The notes under the pieces were generated by a model, which worked only from the letters and a program-made list of their open reading frames with translations, was not told where the DNA came from and did no database searches. Below, piece after piece: positions 41,732-49,753 of a stretch of DNA of 64,000 nucleotides (the stretch's first letter is position 1; each line of letters starts with the position of its first letter). The position numbers and the translations under genes were made by a program. The DNA lies in the NCBI GenBank assembly GCA_031379665.1, contig JANNFI010000089.1:1-64000 (forward strand), read 5' to 3'. The stretch is from SZUA-254 sp031379665 (GTDB lineage: Bacteria; Bacteroidota; Ignavibacteria; UBA10030; SZUA-254).

Positions 41732-42072
41732 CTATTGTAGCAGTACTGTTCCATTAAAGCGTGAATAATGACAACTGGTTACAGGATCTGTGGGGACCAG
41801 GGCCCCATTGGCATGAGCCAGCGTGTTCCGTGCGACGACGCCGCGTAAACTACAATGGTAAAGTTTCTTCCGGAGCGCACCAAGACATGTTTCGATATCC
41901 CGGAGACTTTTTCTGAGGGTAATCTGGGCAAATGCCAGAGCTACGAACTGACTGCGCCGCGAGAACCGTTTGACGTAACGATCCCCCTGATATCGTCTGA
42001 CGCACCGGCGGAACTCCGGCATCGGGAGGAAGTCCCTGAGTTGAGCGAAGACCGTTTTTCCCCTGTGTTCAT
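41732..42072 (-). pseudogene. IS4-family transposase remnant (DUF4372 N-terminal domain)
   Basis: The minus strand encodes GKTVFAQLRDFLPMPEFRRC, VRRYQGDRYVKRFSRRSQF and SLRDIETCLGALRKKLYH, the N-terminal domain of IS4-family transposases. The expected start (ATG at 42070-42072, followed by Asn-Thr-Gly) is out of frame with the rest, and similarity stops after residue ~100 (RNTLAHAN), with no catalytic DDE domain. So it is a frameshifted and truncated fragment. It marks the left edge of an AT-rich accessory patch. Confidence 0.82.
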
Positions 42073-42374
42073 CTACCCATCCTAACCCGAGGAGAAACAT
42101 CAGAATAGGTGGGGAATTGACACTGTCAAAGTTCTAATCTATTGCTCTCTTTTAATGTCGTAACGCGGTCACGTACAATGTGTTACAAGGATTTATGAAA
42201 AGTTTTTTGAGACAGTATTGCTATTGTATCTCAAGATAATCGTTCCTACCTTACGGTATGTTACAACATTCAGCGATTTACATATCGGAAGTTCGGGACG
42301 CACGTGAACGATTATTAAGGTAGGCGTCAAGCTTCAATTCTCGCTTAGAAACTCGGTGGAGATTTAATCAAGCG
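42073..42374. other. AT-rich intergenic stretch
   Basis: No coding signal found. It contains an imperfect palindrome (TTGAGA at 42207-42212 and TCTCAA at 42229-42234) and short repeats of TGTTACAA. No clear promoter for the following gene could be fixed. Confidence 0.4.
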
Positions 42375-42878
42375 ATGCGAATAACAAAAGTACTTGGCAT
42401 TCGCATATTTGGGGTCGTTATATTTTGCATCCTAATGCTTGATGTAATTTTTCTCACGTTGGAAAATAGAGAACTTAAAACCGCTCTCGATGCCGTTGCC
42501 CAGCGCGACGAAAGCCCTCAGCTTCCCGGGATGGTTATACCTACTTTTGGTGCTTTGACTCTGGGAAGAAACGCAGTCACACTTAATCTTGCTGATTCAG
42601 GTAAGCATTATCTTCTTTTTTTACTCTCCGCAGACTGTCACGCGTGTGAATCCACGTTAGGCTCATGGAACTCCTTTAAGACCGAGGGTAACGTCGAGAT
42701 ACTGGGTGTATCGCTCAGTAATTACGAGGAGACCGTCCGATATGTGGGTTCTAATAGTGTCGAGTTTGATGTCTTGACGCTGTCAGATCCGAATTTTATC
42801 CCCACAATCAAAATTAGAAGTATCCCATTAACCATCCTCATAAACCCGAGAGGGGTCGTCGTTAAATCGTGGGGGTGA
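42375..42878 (+). CDS. Membrane-anchored thioredoxin-like protein, interrupted by TGA near the end
   Basis: 167 residues to the first stop. One N-terminal membrane helix (about 7-29), then a TlpA/redoxin-like domain with active site CHAC (C88, C91) in LLFLLSADCHACESTLGSWN and the cis-Pro loop SIPLTILINPRG. It ends KSWG then TGA (42876-42878). Beyond the TGA the same frame continues for 25 codons (ILSPSDLQDIRSLLISEN...) to a TAA at 42954, and this reads exactly like the missing C-terminal helix of the fold. So the gene is either freshly inactivated by a nonsense change or makes a slightly short protein. It precedes a Cys-rich secreted peptide gene, a plausible substrate for disulfide chemistry. 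Confidence 0.7.
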   Translation: MRITKVLGIRIFGVVIFCILMLDVIFLTLENRELKTALDAVAQRDESPQLPGMVIPTFGALTLGRNAVTLNLADSGKHYLLFLLSADCHACESTLGSWNSFKTEGNVEILGVSLSNYEETVRYVGSNSVEFDVLTLSDPNFIPTIKIRSIPLTILINPRGVVVKSWG

Positions 42879-42994
42879 ATACTGTCACCAAGCGATCTAC
42901 AAGATATTCGATCCCTCCTCATATCGGAGAATATTTCAGATAATTCCAAGCCATAAATAATTATCAACTCAATCAACCAACCTAGGAGGGAGTC

Positions 42995-43216
42995 ATGAAT
43001 GCTTTTCCGAAATCCAGCCTGCTTTATGTTATTGGATTCGTCATTGCCATGGCGGGTTTAATTCAGCTAAATGTTACCGTAGCCAAAGCGGACCTCCCTC
43101 CATGTCCCACAGTGTGTTCTTGTGATGACCCGAGGCCGGGTGGGTGTGCGTGGAACTGTAACGGACAAATCATCTCAAATTGTGGGGCATACTACAGTTT
43201 CTGCTGTCATTCTTGA
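42995..43216 (+). CDS. Small secreted cysteine-rich peptide
   Basis: 73 residues with a strong ribosome site (GGAGGGAGTC before the ATG). A signal-like N-terminus (LLYVIGFVIAMAGLIQLNV) ends in AKA at residues 30-32, a likely signal-peptidase site. The predicted mature part of 41 residues has eight Cys (37, 41, 43, 51, 55, 63, 70, 71), Gly and Pro, e.g. CPTVCSCDDP and SFCCHS. That even number suggests four disulfides or a metal site. I do not recognise a family. Its neighbour is a thioredoxin-like oxidoreductase. It could be a bacteriocin-like peptide, a surface peptide or a small redox subunit. Confidence 0.65.
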   Translation: MNAFPKSSLLYVIGFVIAMAGLIQLNVTVAKADLPPCPTVCSCDDPRPGGCAWNCNGQIISNCGAYYSFCCHS

Positions 43217-43276
43217 TGTTCCAGGGGAGTGAGGGTCACGCTCTCTCGTCCTGAATGAACAGCGGATTGCTGTCCT

Positions 43277-43304
43277 TTGACAAACATCACCCCTAAGTTA
43301 TCAT
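43277..43304 (+). promoter_or_regulatory. Promoter of the 43349 lipoprotein gene
   Basis: TTGACA (43277-43282), 16 nt, TATCAT (43299-43304). The predicted start lies inside the loop of the hairpin at 43287-43342, so this transcript would lack the left arm. Confidence 0.5.
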
Positions 43305-43342
43305 TAAAAATAAAAGATAGTGCATTGATAACATAGGGGTGA
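43287..43342 (+). promoter_or_regulatory. Long hairpin that covers the ribosome site of 43349
   Basis: A 17-bp inverted repeat with one mismatch (left arm 43287-43303, right arm 43326-43342, loop 22 nt). The right arm contains the AGGGGTG ribosome site of the next gene. In a read-through transcript from the peptide gene the site would be masked; in a transcript from the internal promoter it would be free. On DNA it could instead be an operator overlapping the -10. Confidence 0.7.
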
Positions 43343-43348
43343 AATATT

Positions 43349-44107
43349 ATGATGAAAGTATGCTTGGGACTAGCATTATTCTTACTCGGCTGTGTGCCGT
43401 GGGGATTTGATAAATCGGATGCTATTGTTGCACGCTCAATGACATCATGGTCTGATCGCGATTGTTTGACAATCATGCTTTCAGCGATGCAGCATAATTA
43501 TTACGATCCTGAGAAACCGCCGATTTTGGCTTGTGTGACACCGTACACACCGAGAGTTGTCATGGCATTGAACCGAATGTCTCAGCTTAAACATCGATGG
43601 TCAGATGAGACACTCCAGCACCACGCGGATGCGCTCCTCAAAGACGCGTCAGGGCTGTATGCGGATTGGGAGCATAATGCTCAGATCTATGATTCAAAGT
43701 TAAATCGACTTCGGGATCCAACACAGATGGATTCGATAACATTTCTCGTTACCCTTTCGAATCGGACATGGCCGTGCGCTCCGCCGGTACTACTTACGTT
43801 GGACAACCTGACTGGTGACAAAACCCCACAGTTCATGCAGTTGTCAGACTGGCCGTGCGAGGTTCCCGATCTCACTAATATTGAGTCGAATATATTTTTG
43901 ATCAACGATCGCGGTGATACCGTGAGACCGAGGTATGTCTGGGGACGGAAAGATGACCAACTCAGAACCGACGAGACGTTACTAGTGATGTTTCCACTTC
44001 GGTCTGAAAATACACATTTATTCGAAAATTCAACTCAGATAACCATCGCATTCGCCGAGTTCACACCTAAACTCCAGCTGACGTTTCCTTTGGCCTCCTT
44101 GCGATAA
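43349..44107 (+). CDS. Putative lipoprotein of unknown function
   Basis: 252 residues with lipobox FLLGC (Cys15). The body has no domain I can name; conserved-looking stretches include CVTPYTPRVVMALNRM, ASGLYADWEHN and SDWPCEVPDLTNIE, with three more Cys and many aromatic residues. It is AT-rich like the two genes before it. The ribosome site is the right arm of a hairpin. A terminator follows at 44147. Its position next to the Cys-rich peptide suggests an accessory cassette; a surface or immunity-type role is possible but not shown. Confidence 0.6.
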   Translation: MMKVCLGLALFLLGCVPWGFDKSDAIVARSMTSWSDRDCLTIMLSAMQHNYYDPEKPPILACVTPYTPRVVMALNRMSQLKHRWSDETLQHHADALLKDASGLYADWEHNAQIYDSKLNRLRDPTQMDSITFLVTLSNRTWPCAPPVLLTLDNLTGDKTPQFMQLSDWPCEVPDLTNIESNIFLINDRGDTVRPRYVWGRKDDQLRTDETLLVMFPLRSENTHLFENSTQITIAFAEFTPKLQLTFPLASLR

Positions 44108-44146
44108 CTGTAGGTCAACCCCATCAGATTAGGCAAAAGCATTGGC

Positions 44147-44172
44147 CCAACAATTGTTGGACATTTTTTTAT
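44147..44172 (+). terminator. Terminator after the 43349 lipoprotein gene
   Basis: CCAAC (44147-44151), loop AATT, GTTGG (44156-44160), then a run of seven Ts and further A/T. The stem is short but the T-run is strong. Confidence 0.5.
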
Positions 44173-44382
44173 TATAGAACATTTCAATAGTTATCTCTGC
44201 TCTTTGGGGTCGTAGATACTAATTTCCGAGGTGGATCACTTTGAGGGGAGCCGGTCATTCATCGAGACGCCGCTAATTTTTCAACAAAGCCATTGCGCTT
44301 CTCACCGAATATCCCTTTACACCTATGTCGATTCGTTACCAATCACCAGCATTGCTCCCAATAAAATCTGACCGGAACGGAG

Positions 44383-44610
44383 TCACGAGCAAAATTGATT
44401 CTTCAAATTTCCATATGTAGGCGAAATAGCTTTTGATGGATCGTACCCTAAAAATTCGACAATTTTGGAAGACCGGCACTTTCCAGGATTCTCCCTTCCA
44501 CTTTCCCACCCCAAGTACGTATTTCGATTGACACCTAGAAGTGCCGATGCTTGATAGGCAGTCAAGTTGAGGTCAACCCGCCTCTGCCTCAGGTGATCCG
44601 GGGGCGACAG
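44383..44610 (-). pseudogene. Remnant of an HTH DNA-binding protein
   Basis: The minus-strand frame reads DHLRQRRVDLNLTAYQASAL then LGVNRNTYLGWESGRENP and IVEFLGYDP, an XRE-like helix-turn-helix as found at the end of short phage/plasmid-type regulators. There is no usable start codon before the HTH (only a TTG inside it) and no upstream domain, so the 5' part seems lost. It adjoins the 3' end of the DUF1501 gene. Confidence 0.55.
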
Positions 44611-44650
44611 GCTGGGGATGGGGCGGGGGGAACACGGTGCGGCGCGGCCC

Positions 44651-46225
44651 CTATTTCATCAGGTTCATTTTTCGCACCATCTGGTGGGACCCGCTCCGCA
44701 TCCTGCAAAAATAGATGCCGGAGGGGAGCGCCGAAGCGTCGAAGGTGACGCTGAACCGGCCCGTCCCCGGGTTGCCGTCCACCAGGGTTGCGACCTCGGC
44801 GCCGAGCGTGTCGTACACCCTGATGTTCACCGGTCCGCCGTCGGACAGAAACGAAATGACGGTCGAGGGATTGAACGGGTTGGGATAGTTCTGGCTGAGG
44901 CTGATGGTCTCAGGGAGGCCGTCCGCGGCGGCCGCGGTCGGATCGACGATCGGGAGCACCTGGAAATTCTGCAGCAGGACCGCGTCGAGGACATCCTGCG
45001 GCACGCCGAACCACTGCCGGAGCACCGATGCGTACACCTGACGGAAGTCGTATTGCATCTCCAGGTTGTCGTTGTTCGAGACCAGATCGGGAATCACCGG
45101 ATTCGCGCCCGTGATGCCGTGGTTGATCGCTTTGCCAAAGAGGATGACGGGCGCCGCCTCGCCGTGGTCCGTCCCGAAGCTGGAGTTCGACTTGATCCTG
45201 CGACCGAACTCAGAGAAGGTCATCCCGATCACGCGGTGGTCCGCCCTCAGCAATCGGAGGTCCTCCTGGAACGCGAAGATCGCCTCTGAGAGTTTGCCGA
45301 GGAGGTCGGCGTGGTTTCCGAACTCCGTCCCGAGCGTGCCGTCGACCTGGCCGGCGTGGGTGTCGAATCCCCCGATGTTGGTGACGTAAATGCGTGTCTT
45401 CAGCCCGCCCGCGATGAGTTTGGCGACGATCTTGAGCTGGTCGGCGAGCCTGTTCGACCCGGACGGCGGATAGACCGGCGACTGCGACGGCACTCTTTCT
45501 GCGGCCGCCTTGATCCTGTCGGTGTAGACCGACGTCTGATTTACGACCTGCCGGATGAACGTCAGCTCGTGGCCGGCGGGCGTGTCTGGGGCGGTATCGA
45601 CGCCGCCGGTGAGCAGCTGGTAGAACGACGTGGGGCTGGTGATGGCCATTCCGAGCGAGCCGTTTGGTCCCTGGAGCCCCGTCGAGACCACCGAACCGAT
45701 CTGGATCGCCAGTGGGTCAGGCATGATTTCATTCGGATACCCGATGGGAAAATCGGCGTAGGTCTGGTCCAGCCACCTGCCGAGCCATCCCGAGTTCAAC
45801 GTCTCGTCAGCGTCCGAACCCGTCAACCAGATGTCCATGCCGCGGAAATGCGATTTGTTCGGGTTCGGATAACTCACTCCCTGGACGATGTTCAGCCGGC
45901 CGTCGGTGTAGAGGTTCTGCAGCCCCGACATCGAGGGGTGGAGCCCCGTCTCGTCGGTGAGCTTCAGTACCTTGTTCTCGGGGATCACGATGTTTCCACG
46001 GGCGTTCATGAGGGCAGGGTACTGGTCGAGCGGGATCACCGTGTTGAGCCCGTCGTTGCCGCCGTTGAGCTGGATCAATACGAGGACTCGGTCGCTCGGC
46101 GTTCCCGCGCTGATCAGGCTCTCGAGGACCTTTGACCGCCCGTAGGTTTTGATGTTGAAGCCCCCGAGGAGGAACGGGAGGAGGGCGACGGGGGCGGAAT
46201 TCCTGATGAATGACCTTCTTCTCAT
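44651..46225 (-). CDS. DUF1501 protein with T9SS sorting domain (copy 1)
   Basis: 524 residues. It has a Tat-like start (MRRRSFIRNSAPVALLPFLL), then the DUF1501 alkaline-phosphatase-like/sulfatase-like fold: VLIQLNGGNDGLNTVIPL, GTDHGEAAPVILFGKAINHG and RVIGMTFSEFGRRIKSN. The C-terminus is a T9SS sorting domain (LSQNYPNPFNPSTVISF ... MVRKMNLMK). It pairs with a DUF1800 gene upstream (7-nt gap), the usual partner. The whole pair is duplicated at 48139-51460. The role of DUF1501/DUF1800 pairs is not established. Confidence 0.88.
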   Translation of the reverse strand: MRRRSFIRNSAPVALLPFLLGGFNIKTYGRSKVLESLISAGTPSDRVLVLIQLNGGNDGLNTVIPLDQYPALMNARGNIVIPENKVLKLTDETGLHPSMSGLQNLYTDGRLNIVQGVSYPNPNKSHFRGMDIWLTGSDADETLNSGWLGRWLDQTYADFPIGYPNEIMPDPLAIQIGSVVSTGLQGPNGSLGMAITSPTSFYQLLTGGVDTAPDTPAGHELTFIRQVVNQTSVYTDRIKAAAERVPSQSPVYPPSGSNRLADQLKIVAKLIAGGLKTRIYVTNIGGFDTHAGQVDGTLGTEFGNHADLLGKLSEAIFAFQEDLRLLRADHRVIGMTFSEFGRRIKSNSSFGTDHGEAAPVILFGKAINHGITGANPVIPDLVSNNDNLEMQYDFRQVYASVLRQWFGVPQDVLDAVLLQNFQVLPIVDPTAAAADGLPETISLSQNYPNPFNPSTVISFLSDGGPVNIRVYDTLGAEVATLVDGNPGTGRFSVTFDASALPSGIYFCRMRSGSHQMVRKMNLMK

Positions 46226-46232
46226 GGCATCC

Positions 46233-47936
46233 TCACGTCAGCTGGTATTCGGGCATCGAGAGCATCACCGAGAGGAGTTCACGGAGCTTTGTGGTGATGG
46301 CGGCGGCCTTCCCGGGATCCGTGGGATCCGACACGTAATCGGACCATTCGATCGTCCACTCGTAATCGGGCAGGCCCGGGAGCAACGCGTCCTTGAGGAA
46401 CTCCTTCTGCACCGGGGTGATCGCGATGGGGTAGAGGAATTCGGCCCACTCGTCGATGAGCCCGTTCGGATCGGCCGGGTTTGAGCAGAGATTTGCGAAC
46501 GCGATCGGGTCGATGGACTGCCTGAACCCGTTCTGGAAGTACCCGGTCCCGGACAATCTGTCGGTGAACTCCGTCCTCCCGGCGAGCGTGTCGGCGTTGA
46601 TCCACATTTCATAATACAGCGGGTCCTGGTGGTACGCCGGCCACCCGGCCACGCCGGGCGGATCGAGCAGCTCCTGCTGCATGGCCGTGGCCCGCGTGGA
46701 GAGGTACCGCCAGTGATTGTACTGTGCGAGGAGCGCCGGGTTGTCGACGGCCACGGGATACGAAACAGAATGGGTGCGCGCCGTGCCCACGGTCAATTCG
46801 ACCGGGCTCTTGATCACGCATCCGACGTTGACGTTGTCGTAGAAATGGGCGCTCTTGAGGAGGGCGGCGAGCGCCGGCTTGATCTCGTAATTGCTGTTCC
46901 GGAGGATGTCGGCCATCGGTGCGATGACGTTGGCCTCCGCCGCGGCGTCGATCACATAGTAGACGAACCAGCGGTAGAACTTTCTGCATATGTACCTGGC
47001 GGTCTCGGCCTGCAGGAAAATCATGTTCAGGAGGTCGTCCACTTCGTTGGCGCCGGCCGCGCCCTCCTGTCCCGCGATCACGGTGTTGCCGTACGCCTGC
47101 GAAAACTGCTTGTTCCCCGCGTCGTGCCTGCTGGCGGTGAAATAGGATACGAAGGTCGCGCTGCTGTCCCTCCACCCGCTCAGCACGCGAGCGGCCTCCT
47201 GGACGTCGAGTTCCGTGTAATTGGTGTAATTCCCGGGACCGATCTCGGCGCCCTTCCCGATGGTGAAGAGCTCCTGCAGCTCTCGCGCGTAATTTTCGTT
47301 CTGGTTGTTATCCGTGTTCGAGTTCCCGTTGAGGAACCGGAGCATCGCGCCGTCGAGTGTGACGAGCTTCGTCAGGTCCCGAAAATTCCCGAGGGCGTGC
47401 TGACGCAGGAGGACGTGGTTCCTGTAGGTGTGGCGGGCGTCCCCAATCACCGCGGATTCGGTGGCGAAATGGTTGTGCCAGAAGAGCGTCATTTTTTCGC
47501 GCAGCGAAGGACCCTGGCCGAGCATCAGGCTGACCCACCACGACCGGAGCGAGTTGTGGCGCAATCCGCCGGATGCGGACGTCGGCGCGTTGATCCAGGT
47601 CGTGCCCGCCGGCGCCTCGGGGTCGCTGTCGTTGTAACTCACCGGAGGATCGGGGACGGCCGGCTCGGTGAGGAGGAGGTCCACGAGGTCGCCGACACTC
47701 AGGGCGGACAAGGTCGCCACCTCCTGTGGCTTCAGCCCGAACATCGTTCGGCGAAGGAGGTGCCTGACCTGCCCGACTCCCCAGGGCCCGCCGTAAGGCT
47801 CCAACCCTGCGACGCTCCTCGGGACTGCCGGGATCGATTTATTGGCGAAATCGCTCGGCTCGAATTTCCTGCGCTCGCGCCGCTCGACCGGCCGGTCCGT
47901 TTCGGCGACGGTTGAGATGAATTCCCTGCGTTTCAT
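46233..47936 (-). CDS. DUF1800 protein (copy 1)
   Basis: 567 residues of the DUF1800 family: VRHLLRRTMFGLKPQE near the start, then LREKMTLFWHNHFATESAV, NENYARELQELFTIG, YTELDVQEAARVLSGW and ICRKFYRWFVYYVID. The start at 47936 is preferred over 47966 because the latter coincides with the -10 hexamer of the promoter and the former has AAGGA upstream. It is first in a two-gene unit with DUF1501. Similarity to copy 2 is high along the full length (my comparison of the two translations by eye). Confidence 0.88.
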   Translation of the reverse strand: MKRREFISTVAETDRPVERRERRKFEPSDFANKSIPAVPRSVAGLEPYGGPWGVGQVRHLLRRTMFGLKPQEVATLSALSVGDLVDLLLTEPAVPDPPVSYNDSDPEAPAGTTWINAPTSASGGLRHNSLRSWWVSLMLGQGPSLREKMTLFWHNHFATESAVIGDARHTYRNHVLLRQHALGNFRDLTKLVTLDGAMLRFLNGNSNTDNNQNENYARELQELFTIGKGAEIGPGNYTNYTELDVQEAARVLSGWRDSSATFVSYFTASRHDAGNKQFSQAYGNTVIAGQEGAAGANEVDDLLNMIFLQAETARYICRKFYRWFVYYVIDAAAEANVIAPMADILRNSNYEIKPALAALLKSAHFYDNVNVGCVIKSPVELTVGTARTHSVSYPVAVDNPALLAQYNHWRYLSTRATAMQQELLDPPGVAGWPAYHQDPLYYEMWINADTLAGRTEFTDRLSGTGYFQNGFRQSIDPIAFANLCSNPADPNGLIDEWAEFLYPIAITPVQKEFLKDALLPGLPDYEWTIEWSDYVSDPTDPGKAAAITTKLRELLSVMLSMPEYQLT

Positions 47937-47965
47937 CGTTTGATCCTTATTTCGTGCGGTCTTCA

Positions 47966-47994
47966 TAGGTAGGGAAAACCCGCCGGCGAAACAA
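47966..47994 (-). promoter_or_regulatory. Promoter of the DUF1800-DUF1501 pair 1
   Basis: On the minus strand: TTGTTT (47989-47994), 17 nt, TACCTA (47966-47971); leader of about 23 nt to the ATG at 47936. Confidence 0.45.
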
Positions 47995-48138
47995 GATTTC
48001 GCGGAGAGAGTGTGTCGGGGATCACTTTAAAACAGGAGGGGAACGCCACCTTCACGAACGAAGATGCGCGCCGTCACCTTTTTCGAAGGGGAGCGAGCAA
48101 GAAAAAAATCGTCCCGGTGGGGGGATTGTCGGGGTGGG

Positions 48139-49746
48139 TTACTTCACGAGGATCATTTTCCGGACTTCCTCGTGGGCACCGCTCCGCATCCTGTAATAAT
48201 AGATACCCGCCGGAAGCGACGAGGCGTCGAACGTGACGCTGAATCGGCCCGCCCCCCGGTCGCCGTCGACGAGCGTCGCCACCTCAGCGCCCAGCGTGTC
48301 GTACACCCTGATGCTCACCGGGCCGCCGGCGGACGTGAAAGAGATGGTCGTCGATGGGTTGAACGGGTTCGGATAGTTCTGGTCGAGCGCACCATTCACC
48401 GGAATGCCGGCGGCGAGCGCACCCTCTCCGCTGACGATCGGAAGTCGCGGCTGGGGCAGCGGCCCGATCAGCGGCAGCGCCTGGAAGTTCTGCATCAGCA
48501 CGGCGTCGAGCACGCCCTGTGGCACGCCGAACCATTGTTGAAGGACGGACGCATACACCTGTCTGAAGTCGTACTGCATTGCCAGGTTGTCGGTGTTCGT
48601 CACGACGGCCGGGATCAGCGGGTTCGTGCCGGTGATGCCGTGTTTGATCGCCTTGCCGAACAGGATGACGGGCGCGGCCTCCCCGTGGTCGGTCCCGAAG
48701 CTGGCGTTCGACTTGATCCGCCGGCCAAACTCCGAGAAGGTCATCCCGATGACGCGGTGGTCAGCCCGCAGGACGCGAAGATCTTCCTGGAACGCGAGGA
48801 TCGCCTGGGAGAGTTTTCCGAGGAGGTCCGCGTGATCGCCGTACTCGGCGCCGAGCGCCTGGTCGATCTGCCCCGCGTGCGTGTCGAACCCCCCCAGGTT
48901 CGTGATGTAGATTCGGGTCTTGAGGCCCCCCGCGATGAGTTGGGCGACGATCTTCAGCTGGTCGGCGAGCTTGTTGGTCCCGGGAGCCGGGTAGAGAGAC
49001 GACTGCGCCGGCACCTTGGCGGCCGCATCCTTGATCCGTTGGGCATAGACCGACGTCTGTTGTGCGACCTGCCGGATGAACGTCAGCTCGTGGCCGGCGG
49101 GCGTGTCGGGCGCCGCGTCCACACCGCCGGTGAGTAGCTGGTAGAACGAGGTGGGGCTGGTGATGGCCATTCCGAGCGAACCGGCAGGCCCCTGAAGTCC
49201 GGTCGAGACGACCGACCCGATCTGGATCGCGAGCGGGTCGGGGGCTATCTCGTTGGGGTACCCGTTCGGGAAATCGGGGTACGTCTGGTCGAGGTACCGT
49301 CCGAGCCAGCCGGTGCTCAGCGTCTGGTTTGCGTCCGAGGCGGTCAACCAGATGTCCGTGCCGCGGAAGTGTGACTTGTTCGGGTTCGGGTAGGTCACCC
49401 CCTGCACGATGTTCACCCGTCCGGCCGTATAGAGATCCCGCAACCCTGTCATCGAGGGGTGGATCCCCGTCGCGTCGGTGAGTTTCAGGACCTTGTTCTC
49501 CGGGATGACGATGTTTCCGCGGGCGCTGACCAGGGCCGGGTATTGGTCGAGCGGGATCACCATGTTCAGCCCGTCGTTCCCGCCGTTGAGCTGGATGAGG
49601 ACCAACACGCGGTCGCCGGGCGTGCCTGCGCCGATCATCCCCTCGAGGACCTTCGAACGGCCGTACGTCCTCACGTTGAAACCGCCGAGGAGGAACGGGA
49701 GGACGGCGACGGGTACGGAATTCCTGATGAAAGCTCTTCGTTTCAT
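48139..49746 (-). CDS. DUF1501 protein with T9SS sorting domain (copy 2)
   Basis: 535 residues, a close paralogue of copy 1: same Tat-like start (MKRRAFIRNSVPVAVLPFLL), the same VLIQLNGGNDGLNMVIPL core and GTDHGEAAPVILFGKAIKHG, and a T9SS sorting domain (LDQNYPNPFNPSTTISFTS ... VRKMILVK). It differs mainly in a longer, Pro/Leu-rich linker before the sorting domain (PLIGPLPQPRLPIVSG). It follows its DUF1800 partner by 7 nt. Confidence 0.88.
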   Translation of the reverse strand: MKRRAFIRNSVPVAVLPFLLGGFNVRTYGRSKVLEGMIGAGTPGDRVLVLIQLNGGNDGLNMVIPLDQYPALVSARGNIVIPENKVLKLTDATGIHPSMTGLRDLYTAGRVNIVQGVTYPNPNKSHFRGTDIWLTASDANQTLSTGWLGRYLDQTYPDFPNGYPNEIAPDPLAIQIGSVVSTGLQGPAGSLGMAITSPTSFYQLLTGGVDAAPDTPAGHELTFIRQVAQQTSVYAQRIKDAAAKVPAQSSLYPAPGTNKLADQLKIVAQLIAGGLKTRIYITNLGGFDTHAGQIDQALGAEYGDHADLLGKLSQAILAFQEDLRVLRADHRVIGMTFSEFGRRIKSNASFGTDHGEAAPVILFGKAIKHGITGTNPLIPAVVTNTDNLAMQYDFRQVYASVLQQWFGVPQGVLDAVLMQNFQALPLIGPLPQPRLPIVSGEGALAAGIPVNGALDQNYPNPFNPSTTISFTSAGGPVSIRVYDTLGAEVATLVDGDRGAGRFSVTFDASSLPAGIYYYRMRSGAHEEVRKMILVK

Positions 49747-49753
49747 GTCGTCC

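Noticed and set aside
42876..42878. TGA as a selenocysteine codon
   Set aside because: It is far from the CHAC active site, in a position where homologous folds have no Cys, and no SECIS-like hairpin directly follows.
44228..44265. Possible IS21-type terminal sequence (GGTGGATCACTTTGAG...)
   Set aside because: Resembles such ends but there is one copy only and no istA/istB similarity; too weak to annotate.
46629..47915. Long plus-strand frame opposite DUF1800 copy 1
   Set aside because: Antisense shadow; a similar shadow occurs opposite copy 2, as expected from the paralogy.
47936..47966. Start of DUF1800 copy 1 at 47966
   Set aside because: That ATG coincides with the -10 hexamer of the promoter; the ATG at 47936 has a ribosome site.
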